9,173 bases of DNA, taken from NCBI GenBank assembly GCA_964628515.1, contig CAZVNZ010000053.1, positions 1 through 9,173 on the forward strand, read 5' to 3'. Every line of letters begins with the position of its first letter. Positions within the stretch are counted from its first letter, which is position 1. Below, piece after piece: positions 1-7,031 of this stretch. The notes below the pieces were generated by a model, which was not told where the DNA came from, ran no database searches, and worked only from the letters and a program-made list of their open reading frames with translations. This DNA comes from CAZVNZ01 sp964628515. GTDB taxonomy: Bacteria; Bacillota; Clostridia; Christensenellales; Christensenellaceae. Both the position numbers and the translations under genes were made by a program.

Positions 1-24
1 GTAATAACATTATTTTTTTGGATA

Positions 25-48
25 AAGTGTCACCTATCATTGACACTT
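25..48. promoter_or_regulatory. Perfect 8-bp-arm inverted repeat, candidate operator
   Basis: AAGTGTCA at 25-32 and TGACACTT at 41-48 are perfect reverse complements separated by 8 bases. Neither strand has a T-run directly after the stem, so it does not look like an intrinsic terminator of an upstream gene. It lies about 105 bases upstream of the likely -35 of the scaffold operon. A protein-binding dyad is the simplest reading. No regulator is recognised. Confidence 0.35.
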
Positions 49-153
49 CAACAATATATTATTTTGGTTAGAATTGGTTATAATAATACATAAGGAATTA
101 AAATATGCAGAAAATATTTTATATGGCAAATACCCTATAAATCCAATAAAATA

Positions 154-183
154 TTGCAGTGCGTTACTGCTCTGTGTTATAAT
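154..183 (+). promoter_or_regulatory. Sigma-A-type promoter of the scaffold/GGGtGRT operon
   Basis: A perfect TATAAT at 178-183 is preceded by TGT (175-177), giving an extended -10. TTGCAG at 154-159 is a partial -35 with an 18-base spacer. The predicted start is near 190, giving a 5' leader of about 37 bases that includes AAGGAGG at 211-217. Inside the spacer, GCAGT (156-160) and ACTGC (166-170) form a 5-bp dyad with a 5-base gap, which could bind a repressor. A second TATAAT at 79-84 has no convincing -35. Confidence 0.6.
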
Positions 184-226
184 TAATTGGTTATCAAAAT
201 TATATACTAAAAGGAGGTAATTACAT

Positions 227-919
227 ATGCAATACTCAAAAGAAGTAGAAGAAATGGTATGTGTAAAAAAAGGCCCTAAACACGGCCCGGCTCCCATTCC
301 CGAAGAAGGTAAATGGGTGAAATCTACGCAAATTACAGATATTAGCGGTTTAACACACGGTGTAGGCTGGTGTGCTCCTCAACAGGGTGCGTGCAAGCTA
401 ACCTTAAATGTTAAAGAGGGGATTATCCAAGAGGCACTTGTAGAAACTATAGGTTGCTCGGGTATGACCCACTCGGCGGCTATGGCAGGCGAGGCTATTG
501 TGGGCAAAACATTATTGGAGGCACTAAATACAGACCTTGTTTGCGATGCTATTAACACGGCAATGAGAGAATTATTTTTGCAGATTGTCTACGGCAGAAC
601 CCAAACGGCGTTTTCCGAGGGTGGTTTGCCTATCGGAGCAGGGCTTGAAGATTTAGGCAAGGGACTACGCTCGCAGGTAGGTACAATTTTTTCCACAGCG
701 GAAAAAGGCGTACGTTATTTAGAGCTTGCGGAAGGGTACATTTTACAGCTTGCTTTAGACGAAAAGGACGAAGTTATAGGCTACAAATTTGTACACACAG
801 GCAAAATGCTTGAGGCTATAAGAAAGGGTACAGACCCAAAAGAGGCTTACGAGAAAAACATAGGCACATACGGCAGATTTGACGAGGCGACAAAATATAT
901 TGACCCTCGCAAAGAATAA
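227..919 (+). CDS. NifU-N/IscU-like iron-sulfur scaffold homologue, GGGtGRT-associated type
   Basis: This 230-residue protein belongs to the NifU N-terminal/IscU-like superfamily, in the subgroup encoded next to GGGtGRT proteins. The region around residues 47-90 resembles the IscU core. Cys49 and Cys56 precede a beta-rich stretch (KLTLNVKEGIIQEALVETIGC), and Cys77 sits in an IGCSGMTHSAAMA motif comparable to the GCG(S/A) ligand loop of IscU. Other cysteines are Cys12 and Cys106. The third IscU ligand, in the HCSxLA motif, is not evident, so it may not build clusters in the classical way. The N-terminal KKGPKHGPAPIPEEGKW segment is typical of this subgroup and supports a full-length start. The start is preceded by AAGGAGG (211-217) at 9 bases. 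The next gene begins 16 bases after the stop, so the two are almost certainly cotranscribed. No cysteine desulfurase or other isc/suf gene is nearby. The family assignment is confident; the biochemical role is inferred only. Confidence 0.88.
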   Translation: MQYSKEVEEMVCVKKGPKHGPAPIPEEGKWVKSTQITDISGLTHGVGWCAPQQGACKLTLNVKEGIIQEALVETIGCSGMTHSAAMAGEAIVGKTLLEALNTDLVCDAINTAMRELFLQIVYGRTQTAFSEGGLPIGAGLEDLGKGLRSQVGTIFSTAEKGVRYLELAEGYILQLALDEKDEVIGYKFVHTGKMLEAIRKGTDPKEAYEKNIGTYGRFDEATKYIDPRKE

Positions 920-935
920 TCGGAGGTATTAATAA

Positions 936-1934
936 ATGGTTACTTTTGAAAGTTATGAAAGAAGAATACCTCAAATTGAAAAATGTATGAAAGAATACGG
1001 TTTTTCAAGTTTAGAGGAAGTAAAACAATATACCTTGGATAAAGGTGTAGATGTAGATACCATAGTTAGAGGAATACAGCCTATTGCTTTTGAAAATGCA
1101 GTTTGGGCGTATACCTTAGGTGCGGCTATTGCCATTAAAAAAGAATGTAAGAAAGCGGACGAGGCGGCTCGTGCAATAGGAATAGGCTTGCAAGCCTTTT
1201 GCATACCGGGCTCTGTTGCGGAGCATCGTTTGGTAGGCATAGGCCACGGCAATTTGGCGGCTATGCTTTTAGAGGAAGAAACAAGCTGTTTTTGTTTTCT
1301 TGCAGGGCATGAATCCTTTGCGGCGGCAGAAGGCGCAATAGGCATTGCAAAAACAGCAAATAAAGTAAGAAAAGAGCCGCTTCAGGTTATACTTAACGGG
1401 CTTGGAAAGGATGCGGCTCAAATAATCTCCAGAATTAACGGCTTTACTTATGTAGAAACGGAGTACGATTACAAAACGTGCGAGCTTAAAACGGTTGAAT
1501 GCACACCCTATTCTAAGGGGGATAAAGCAAAGGTGCGTTGCTACGGCTGCGACGACGTTTCCGAAGGCGTGGCGGTTATGAAACAAGAAAAGGTAGATGT
1601 TTCCATTACGGGTAACTCCACCAACCCCACACGTTTTCAACACCCCGTTGCGGGCACATATAAAAAATGGGCAATAGAGAACGGCAAAAAGTACTTCTCC
1701 GTTGCATCCGGCGGTGGTACGGGCAGAACACTTCATCCCGATAATATGGGAGCAGGCCCGGCATCTTACGGCATGACGGACACAATGGGCAGAATGCACG
1801 GCGATGCACAATTTGCAGGCAGTTCTTCCGTTCCCGCTCACGTGGAAATGATGGGGCTTATAGGCATGGGCAACAATCCCATGGTAGGCGCATCCGTTGC
1901 GGTTGCCGTTGCTGTGGAAGAGGCTTCAAAGTAA
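936..1934 (+). CDS. GGGtGRT protein family member
   Basis: This 332-residue protein carries the signature GGGTGRT at residues 259-265 (context SVASGGGTGRTLHPDN), which defines the GGGtGRT family. Other conserved-looking blocks are GIQPIAFENAVWAYT (46-60), HGNLAAMLLEEE (104-115), VILNGLGKDAAQIISRINGF (151-170), SITGNSTNPTRFQHPVAGTY (223-242) and a glycine/methionine-rich C-terminus. There is no signal peptide or membrane helix, so it should be cytoplasmic. It has nine cysteines, including Cys118/Cys120 and a CxxC at 202/205, which could bind metal or a cluster, though the family's function is not established. The start has a GGAGG Shine-Dalgarno at 922-926. It is the second gene of an operon with the NifU-like scaffold, and this linkage suggests a role in iron-sulfur or redox metabolism. 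Expression ends at the terminator 23 bases downstream. The length and the end at EEASK look complete. Confidence 0.9.
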   Translation: MVTFESYERRIPQIEKCMKEYGFSSLEEVKQYTLDKGVDVDTIVRGIQPIAFENAVWAYTLGAAIAIKKECKKADEAARAIGIGLQAFCIPGSVAEHRLVGIGHGNLAAMLLEEETSCFCFLAGHESFAAAEGAIGIAKTANKVRKEPLQVILNGLGKDAAQIISRINGFTYVETEYDYKTCELKTVECTPYSKGDKAKVRCYGCDDVSEGVAVMKQEKVDVSITGNSTNPTRFQHPVAGTYKKWAIENGKKYFSVASGGGTGRTLHPDNMGAGPASYGMTDTMGRMHGDAQFAGSSSVPAHVEMMGLIGMGNNPMVGASVAVAVAVEEASK

Positions 1935-1956
1935 AATAGGGTTTTTGGTTAGTTTT

Positions 1957-1990
1957 AAAAGGTTGCAAATTTTGGTTTGCAACCTTTTTT
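1957..1990 (+). terminator. Strong intrinsic terminator of the scaffold/GGGtGRT operon
   Basis: A perfect 13-bp stem (1957-1969 with 1976-1988, core AAGGTTGCAAA) closes a 6-base loop and runs into TTTTTT (1985-1990). It begins 23 bases after the GGGtGRT stop codon. On the minus strand the same stem is followed by only four T, so it may also give partial termination of the converging activase/flavoprotein transcript. Confidence 0.93.
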
Positions 1991-2050
1991 AGTGGGTATT
2001 TCTTTTTTTGAAGTGGTTAGTGGTTAATTGTAAGTTTTTTGGGTATTCCT

Positions 2051-2075
2051 TTGGGAGTGGTTTTTTCCACCCCAA
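2051..2075 (-). terminator. GC-rich hairpin just past the flavoprotein stop; weak or atypical terminator
   Basis: TTGGGAGTGG (2051-2060) pairs with CCACCCCAA (2067-2075): nine base pairs with one bulged A and a 6-base loop. It starts three bases after the stop codon of the minus-strand flavoprotein gene. No T-run follows it on the minus strand, so it is not a classical intrinsic terminator. It may pause polymerase or protect the 3' end, with final termination at the 1957-1990 stem. Confidence 0.35.
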
Positions 2076-2078
2076 CAA

Positions 2079-2651
2079 TTAAGCCTTAGCTACCGCTTTA
2101 AGTAAATATGCCATATTTTGTCCCAAATTGCGCATATTGTTAATACCTTCCCCGTCCTTTAGCACTTCGCCAATATATTTGCCAAAAACCATATTCCAGT
2201 AGGTAGAGCCTACCACAAAAATTTCTTTGTTAAGCAAAAAGTGATTAATTGTGTCCACTGCACTAATGCCTCCGGCTCGTCTTAGTGCTACTACTCCTGC
2301 GCCCACTTTGTGCCTTAGTATTCCGCTATTTGTTGCACATACTATCCCGGCTCTGTCTAAAAATGCCTTTAAATTGGCAGATACATCTGCACAATACACG
2401 GGAGAGCCTAATAGTATGCCTTGGCACTGTGTTGCTTTTTGAAATATTTCCCAAAAATTATCTTGCTTATGCACACAATTTTTGTTGCCCTCGCAAGCAA
2501 AACATGCTTTGCAAGGGGAAATATCTTTGTTTGCAAGTTGAATTAATTCGGTTTGTATGCCTTCCTTTTTTAATTCGTCCAAAACTGTGTTTATTATTAT
2601 TGACGTATTTCCCTCTGCTCGTGGGCTACCGTTTATTGCAAGCACTTTCAT
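2079..2651 (-). CDS. Iron-sulfur flavoprotein (Isf-like), flavodoxin-fold NADPH-dependent FMN reductase family
   Basis: This 190-residue protein has the flavodoxin-like fold of the NADPH-dependent FMN reductase family. The N-terminal VLAINGSPRAEGNTS (residues 3-17) is the FMN phosphate-binding loop, and GSPVYCADVSANLKAFLDR (82-100) is the second flavin-contacting segment. Between them lies a compact cysteine motif, CKACFACEGNKNC, with Cys47, Cys50, Cys53 and Cys59 (C-x2-C-x2-C-x5-C). This is the [4Fe-4S] ligand pattern of archaeal and clostridial iron-sulfur flavoproteins. Such proteins carry electrons between ferredoxin-like donors and other acceptors in the cytoplasm. The gene starts 27 bases after the stop of the large activase-type gene, with AAGGAGA (complement of 2658-2664) six bases before ATG, so the two are very probably cotranscribed. 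A role as electron donor or acceptor for that protein is an inference. NAD(P)H use is not shown by the sequence. Confidence 0.87.
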   Translation of the reverse strand: MKVLAINGSPRAEGNTSIIINTVLDELKKEGIQTELIQLANKDISPCKACFACEGNKNCVHKQDNFWEIFQKATQCQGILLGSPVYCADVSANLKAFLDRAGIVCATNSGILRHKVGAGVVALRRAGGISAVDTINHFLLNKEIFVVGSTYWNMVFGKYIGEVLKDGEGINNMRNLGQNMAYLLKAVAKA

Positions 2652-2678
2652 GTTAAATCTCCTTAAAAAAGCAAAACT

Positions 2679-5600
2679 TTACTTCATGTTTGCAAAGGCA
2701 TTATATATCATAAGTTTAATTCTGTTTATTTGATTAACCTCGCTGGAGCCCGGGTCGTAGTCTACCGGCACTATGTTTGCCTTGGGGAAAATACGCTTAA
2801 TTCCTCGTATCATACCCTTTGCCACAACGTGATTTGGCAGGCATGCGAAGGGTTGCACGCAAATTATATTTTCTGTACCGCTTTCTATTAAGTGCATCAT
2901 CTCGGAGGTTAAAAACCAGCCTTCCCCTGTCATATTACCTGTGGAAAGAACTTCTGTCGCTAATTTTGCCATATCTCTTATGTGCATAAAATCATCAAAA
3001 TGCTTACTCTTACGCAATGCTTTTTGCATAGGCTCTTTAAAGGTGTTCATAAGCCAAATTGCAAATGCACCGCCTAATTTTAGCCAGTATTTTTTGCCTA
3101 AATGCTCGTTTTTAAACTTGGTGTTGTAAAAACAAAACATAGCAAAATCTATTAATGAAGGCACTACACACTCTCCGCCCTCATCTTCTATAACCTGTGC
3201 GGCATTGTTGTTTGCTTGGGGATGAAACTTAACAAGTGCCTCTCCCACAAGCCCCACTTTCGGACGCACATCGCCATTGCGAGGCACATTATCAAAATCT
3301 CTTACAATAGCTTTAACCATCTTTTGATATGCAAAGTATCTTGTGTGCAGTATTAAATCCTGTGCTTTTGCCACGTATTTTGCGTATAGCGCATCTGTCT
3401 CCCCTTTGTTTACCTCGTAAGGTCTTGTGGCGTACAGCACCTTTTGAAATAAATCGCCTAAGAAAATTGCCATCATTATGCGAATGCCAAAACCGGCAGA
3501 TACTTTTAGGCCCGAGTTAAACTCCAGCCCCGAAAAACTTATAGGCACTACCGCAACCTGTGGATAACCCGATTCTATAAGGGCTTTTCGTATTAGCGCC
3601 ACGTAGTTTGTGGCTCTGCATCCGTCTCCCGTTTGCACTATCATAATGGAGGTATCGTTAGGGTCTAACTCTCCCGATAAAAATGCGTTTATTAGCTGTC
3701 CTATTACCACTATGGCGGGATAACAGCAATCGTTGTTTACGTATTTTAAGCCTGCGTCTATGTCCTCCCTGCTAACTGTTTCAAGCACATGAAAATCGTA
3801 CCCTGTTGGGTCAAATGCCGATTTTAAAAACTGGAAGTGAATGGGCGACATTTGGGGGCATACAACCTTGTGCTTTTTGCGCATTTCTTTGGTAAATTCC
3901 ACACGTTTAAAGGGTTTGTAAGAGGTTATACCAACCTGCGTCTCGTCTTGTTCCTCGAGTGCCGCTATTAGTGAACGTACACGAATTCTTGCCGCTCCTA
4001 AGTGGCTTATTTCGTCTATTTTTAGCAGGGTGTAAATTTTACCGCTGTCCTCAACTATTTTTTGCACTTGGTCTGTGGTTATGGCATCAAGTCCGCAACC
4101 AAAGGAGTTTAGCTGTACAAGTTGCAAGCACTTTTCCTTGCCTACCGCCGCCGCCGCCTCGTATAAACGGGTATGGAATGCCCATTGGTCAAATGCTCGG
4201 ATTGGGCGGGGTAATTCTCCCAAATGTGCAACGCTGTCCTCTGTCAGCACCGCAAGTCCGTAGCTGTTAATAAGCTCGGGTATACCGTGGTTGATTTCGC
4301 TGTCTATGTGGTAGGGTCTGCCTACAAGCACTATGCCTGTTTTGCCTGTTTTATTAAGCTCGGCTATAATTTCGCTACCCTTGTTTTTAATATCCTGCTT
4401 AAACGCCTTAAGTTCAGCGTAGGCAAGCATTGTTGCTTCCTTTGCTTGCTTTTTGCTTATTCCAAACCTACCAAAAGTGCGATGCACAATGGTTGGTATA
4501 AAGGTAGGCTCATCCAAAGCAAAAAAGGCGTTTATATAATCGATGTTTTCTTCTCTAAGCACATCCATATTGTTTTTGATAACCTCGGGGTAGGAGGTTA
4601 CCACAGGACAGTTATAGTGGTTTTTAGAGCCTTCAAACTCCTTTTCCTCGTAGGGTATGCAGGGGTAAAAAATACGTTTTACACCTTTATCCACAAGATT
4701 TTGAATATGTCCGTGCACTAACTTTGCAGGAAAGCACACCGTATCCGAGGGTATGGTTTCTATACCCTTCATAAACATACTGTGGCTGGAGGTATCGCTC
4801 AAAATCACCCTAAAACCTAAACTTGTCAGCAAGGTAAACCAAAAGGGGTAGTTATCAAACATATTTAGCCCTCTTGGTATGCCGATTTCCCCTAAGGGTG
4901 CATTTTTTAGGGGCTCGTAAGAAAAGGCTCGCTTCATTTTGTAATCAAACATATTGGGCAATTCTTCTTTGTGAGTTGCCCCTGCGCCCTTCTCGCATTT
5001 ATTTCCGGAGATGAATTTTCTGCCACCGTCGAAGGTTGTAACGGTGAGCATACAGCAATTTTCGCATTTTGCGCACCTTACAAAACTGCTTTTGTAGGTA
5101 AATTCTTTTAACCGCTCCAAAGAAACGGTGGAGGAATTTCCTTTGTTTTTTCGTGCAATTAAGGCAGAGCCAAAAGCGCCCATTAATTCCGCAATATCAG
5201 GGCGGATAACCTCTTTTTTAAGCTCTAATTCTAACGTACGCAAAATTGCGTCGTTTTTAAAAGTACCGCCTTGCACCACGATGTTTTCCCCGAGTTGAGC
5301 GGTATCTTTGATTTTTATTAGCTTGTACAGCATATTTTTAATTACGGAATAGGAAAGCCCGGCGGAGATTTCCCCCACCGTTGCCCCTTCTTTTTGGGCT
5401 TGCTTTACCTTGCTATTCATAAAAACGGTACAACGTGTGCCTAAATCCGCAGGAGCTTTTGCCGCTTGGGCTTCGTTTGCAAATTCGTTAATGGTAAGCT
5501 CTAAGGAATTTGCAAAGGTTTCTAAAAAGCTACCGCAACCCGAAGAGCATGCCTCGTTTAAAATTATGCCGTCGATAACGCCTTTTTTAATTTTAAGGCA

Positions 5601-6863
5601 CTTCATGTCCTGACCGCCGATGTCTATTATAAAATCTATATTTTTATTAAAATACTCCGCACCTTTGTAATGGGCAACCGTTTCCACTTCTCCAAAATCC
5701 AGCATTAGCGCTTCTTTAATAATTGCCTCGCCGTAGCCCGTAACGCAACTGCCTGCAATTTTAGCGGTGCTTGGCAGTTTGTCGTAAATTTCTTTTAAAA
5801 TATGAACGGCGCTGTCTAAGGGAGAGCCTTTATTGGATTTATAATAGGTATATAAAATTTCCCCCTCTGTTGTAACGAGCACCGCCTTAATGGTGGTACT
5901 GCCTGCATCTATACCTAAAAAGCAATCTCCGCTATACGTGGCTAAATCCCTGTATTTTGCCTTGTTTGCATTATGACGTGTAATAAAGCTGTCGTACTCC
6001 TCTTTACTGTTAAAAAGGGCAGGCAGACGCCTTGTTTCGTGAGTATCCTCCACGCAATTTTGCAGGAGGGTGGAAAGGTCTTTTATTTTAATCTCTTTAC
6101 TTGCCATAAACGCCGCGCCCATGGCAACGTACAAATGGGAGTTTTCCGGATTAATAACTTCTTTTGGGTTTAAGGTGGATACAAAGCGTTCTCTAAGTTC
6201 TGTTAAATAATGGAGAGGCCCGCCTAAAAAGGTTACTACTCCACGAATGGGTCTACCGCAGGCAAGCCCTAAAATTGTTTGGTTTACAATGGCTTGAAAC
6301 ATTGATGCCGCTATATCTTCTTTGGTTGCGCCCTCGTTTAGCAGTGCTTGCACATCCGTTTTTGCAAACACACCGCATCTTGCGGCTATGGGATATATGG
6401 TTTTGTAGTTTTGCGCAAGCTCGTTTAGCCCCATTGGGTCTGTGTTTAGCAGGGTTGCCATTTGGTCTATAAAAGCACCTGTGCCTCCGGCGCAAATGCC
6501 GTTCATCCTTTGCTCTATTGCAGGTTTTAAATAGGTGATTTTTGCGTCCTCACCGCCTATTTCTATAATTACATCCGCATTTGGCAGTAATTTTTGGGTG
6601 ATGCAGGCGCCTGCAACCACCTCTTGCACAAAAGGCAGGTGCATTAGGCGACTAATGTATATACCCCCCGAGCCTGTAACAGCGGTTTTTACCGTGTACT
6701 CTCCGTAATCTCCTTCTATTTCCTCAAATAACTTTTGCAGTTCTTTTTTAATATCCGAAAAATGTCTGCGATAATCGGAAAAAATTATATTGTCATTTTC
6801 GCCAAAAAGCACCATTTTTATTGTTGTAGAGCCTATATCCAGCCCTAAATTATATTTTGTCAT
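2679..6863 (-). CDS. Large fused 2-hydroxyacyl-CoA dehydratase activase-type protein (two BadF/BadG/HgdC ATPase domains, DUF2229, HgdB-like region)
   Basis: This 1394-residue protein has two ASKHA ATPase domains of the BadF/BadG/BcrA/HgdC type, at about 4-256 and 315-571. Each has a phosphate loop (LGLDIGSTTIK 6-16; LGIDAGSTTIK 316-326), a second ATP motif (EIGGEDAK 101-108; DIGGQDMK 414-421) and a cysteine pair 39 residues apart: Cys124/Cys163 and Cys439/Cys478. In HgdC-type homodimers the matching cysteines bridge one [4Fe-4S] cluster between subunits. Here both halves are in one chain, so a cluster could form between the two domains. Next come a cysteine knot at 597-623 (CAKCENCC, then Cys623), a DUF2229 region (about 657-875; Cys710, Cys735, Cys752) and an HgdB-like C-terminal part with Cys1002, Cys1046/1047 and Cys1082. 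About 1400 residues is normal for this clostridial fused family. The likely role is ATP-driven low-potential electron transfer, possibly to its own C-terminal clusters; the substrate is unknown. ATG follows a short GAGGA site. It heads a two-gene operon with the Isf-like flavoprotein and has a long structured leader. Confidence 0.9.
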   Translation of the reverse strand: MTKYNLGLDIGSTTIKMVLFGENDNIIFSDYRRHFSDIKKELQKLFEEIEGDYGEYTVKTAVTGSGGIYISRLMHLPFVQEVVAGACITQKLLPNADVIIEIGGEDAKITYLKPAIEQRMNGICAGGTGAFIDQMATLLNTDPMGLNELAQNYKTIYPIAARCGVFAKTDVQALLNEGATKEDIAASMFQAIVNQTILGLACGRPIRGVVTFLGGPLHYLTELRERFVSTLNPKEVINPENSHLYVAMGAAFMASKEIKIKDLSTLLQNCVEDTHETRRLPALFNSKEEYDSFITRHNANKAKYRDLATYSGDCFLGIDAGSTTIKAVLVTTEGEILYTYYKSNKGSPLDSAVHILKEIYDKLPSTAKIAGSCVTGYGEAIIKEALMLDFGEVETVAHYKGAEYFNKNIDFIIDIGGQDMKCLKIKKGVIDGIILNEACSSGCGSFLETFANSLELTINEFANEAQAAKAPADLGTRCTVFMNSKVKQAQKEGATVGEISAGLSYSVIKNMLYKLIKIKDTAQLGENIVVQGGTFKNDAILRTLELELKKEVIRPDIAELMGAFGSALIARKNKGNSSTVSLERLKEFTYKSSFVRCAKCENCCMLTVTTFDGGRKFISGNKCEKGAGATHKEELPNMFDYKMKRAFSYEPLKNAPLGEIGIPRGLNMFDNYPFWFTLLTSLGFRVILSDTSSHSMFMKGIETIPSDTVCFPAKLVHGHIQNLVDKGVKRIFYPCIPYEEKEFEGSKNHYNCPVVTSYPEVIKNNMDVLREENIDYINAFFALDEPTFIPTIVHRTFGRFGISKKQAKEATMLAYAELKAFKQDIKNKGSEIIAELNKTGKTGIVLVGRPYHIDSEINHGIPELINSYGLAVLTEDSVAHLGELPRPIRAFDQWAFHTRLYEAAAAVGKEKCLQLVQLNSFGCGLDAITTDQVQKIVEDSGKIYTLLKIDEISHLGAARIRVRSLIAALEEQDETQVGITSYKPFKRVEFTKEMRKKHKVVCPQMSPIHFQFLKSAFDPTGYDFHVLETVSREDIDAGLKYVNNDCCYPAIVVIGQLINAFLSGELDPNDTSIMIVQTGDGCRATNYVALIRKALIESGYPQVAVVPISFSGLEFNSGLKVSAGFGIRIMMAIFLGDLFQKVLYATRPYEVNKGETDALYAKYVAKAQDLILHTRYFAYQKMVKAIVRDFDNVPRNGDVRPKVGLVGEALVKFHPQANNNAAQVIEDEGGECVVPSLIDFAMFCFYNTKFKNEHLGKKYWLKLGGAFAIWLMNTFKEPMQKALRKSKHFDDFMHIRDMAKLATEVLSTGNMTGEGWFLTSEMMHLIESGTENIICVQPFACLPNHVVAKGMIRGIKRIFPKANIVPVDYDPGSSEVNQINRIKLMIYNAFANMK

Positions 6864-6888
6864 ACATCCTCTTTTCTTGTTTATATAG

Positions 6889-6931
6889 CATTTTATACCT
6901 AAAGTTATGCAATAACTATAGGTATAAAATG
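6889..6931 (-). promoter_or_regulatory. Long near-perfect hairpin/dyad in the activase leader
   Basis: CATTTTATACCTA (6889-6901) pairs with TAGGTATAAAATG (6919-6931) over 13 perfect bases. After one A/A mismatch the pairing continues with AGTTAT (6903-6908) and ATAACT (6912-6917) around a 3-base GCA loop. The element ends 25 bases before the activase start codon. No T-run follows on the minus strand, so it is not a simple attenuator. It could act as an RNA element near the ribosome site or as a protein-binding dyad. No known riboswitch class was recognised. Confidence 0.6.
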
Positions 6932-6935
6932 AACA

Positions 6936-6988
6936 TATAGCTACATTAATGTTGCTTACAAGCGAGCAATAAAAATCAAGTAGCTATA
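6936..6988 (-). promoter_or_regulatory. Second, nested hairpin element in the activase leader
   Basis: TATAGCTA (6936-6943) and TAGCTATA (6981-6988) are perfect complements that enclose a smaller stem, TTGCT (6952-6956) with AGCAA (6965-6969). On the minus strand this element comes first and the 6889-6931 hairpin follows four bases later, giving two successive structured domains in the leader. The AT-rich outer stem makes the fold less certain than that of its neighbour. Confidence 0.4.
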
Positions 6989-7031
6989 AAGCCTGTTTGT
7001 TTTTAGCATGGAAGTTTTTCTCCCACATTAT

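Noticed and set aside
25..48. The left-end dyad as an intrinsic terminator
   Set aside because: No T-run follows the stem on either strand.
78..93. PerR-box-like TTATAATAATACATAA
   Set aside because: The left half matches TTATAAT but the right half does not match ATTATAA; AT-rich sequence gives such half matches by chance.
105..140. 11-codon frame (MQKIFYMANTL) behind AAGGA in the scaffold upstream region
   Set aside because: It lies upstream of the best promoter, and the only alternative -10 (79-84) would start transcription almost on top of its ribosome site, so it is probably not transcribed usefully.
37..297. Minus-strand open frame of 86 codons at the left end
   Set aside because: It overlaps the start of the well-supported scaffold gene and its control region, has no family resemblance, and is AT-rich noise.
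1269..1841. Minus-strand open frame of 190 codons within the GGGtGRT gene
   Set aside because: It is antisense to a conserved gene and its cysteine- and arginine-rich translation has no domain signature; it is a frame shadow.
2251..2656. Plus-strand open frames opposite the flavoprotein gene
   Set aside because: They lie antisense to a gene with clear flavodoxin and cluster motifs, and have no convincing ribosome site or domain.
4224..4721. Plus-strand open frame of 165 codons inside the activase-type gene
   Set aside because: It is antisense to a continuous conserved 1394-codon gene and no protein family is recognisable.
6889..6931. The activase leader hairpin as a transcription attenuator
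   Set aside because: It is followed on the minus strand by CTATATAAACAAG, not a T-run, and the stem is AT-rich.
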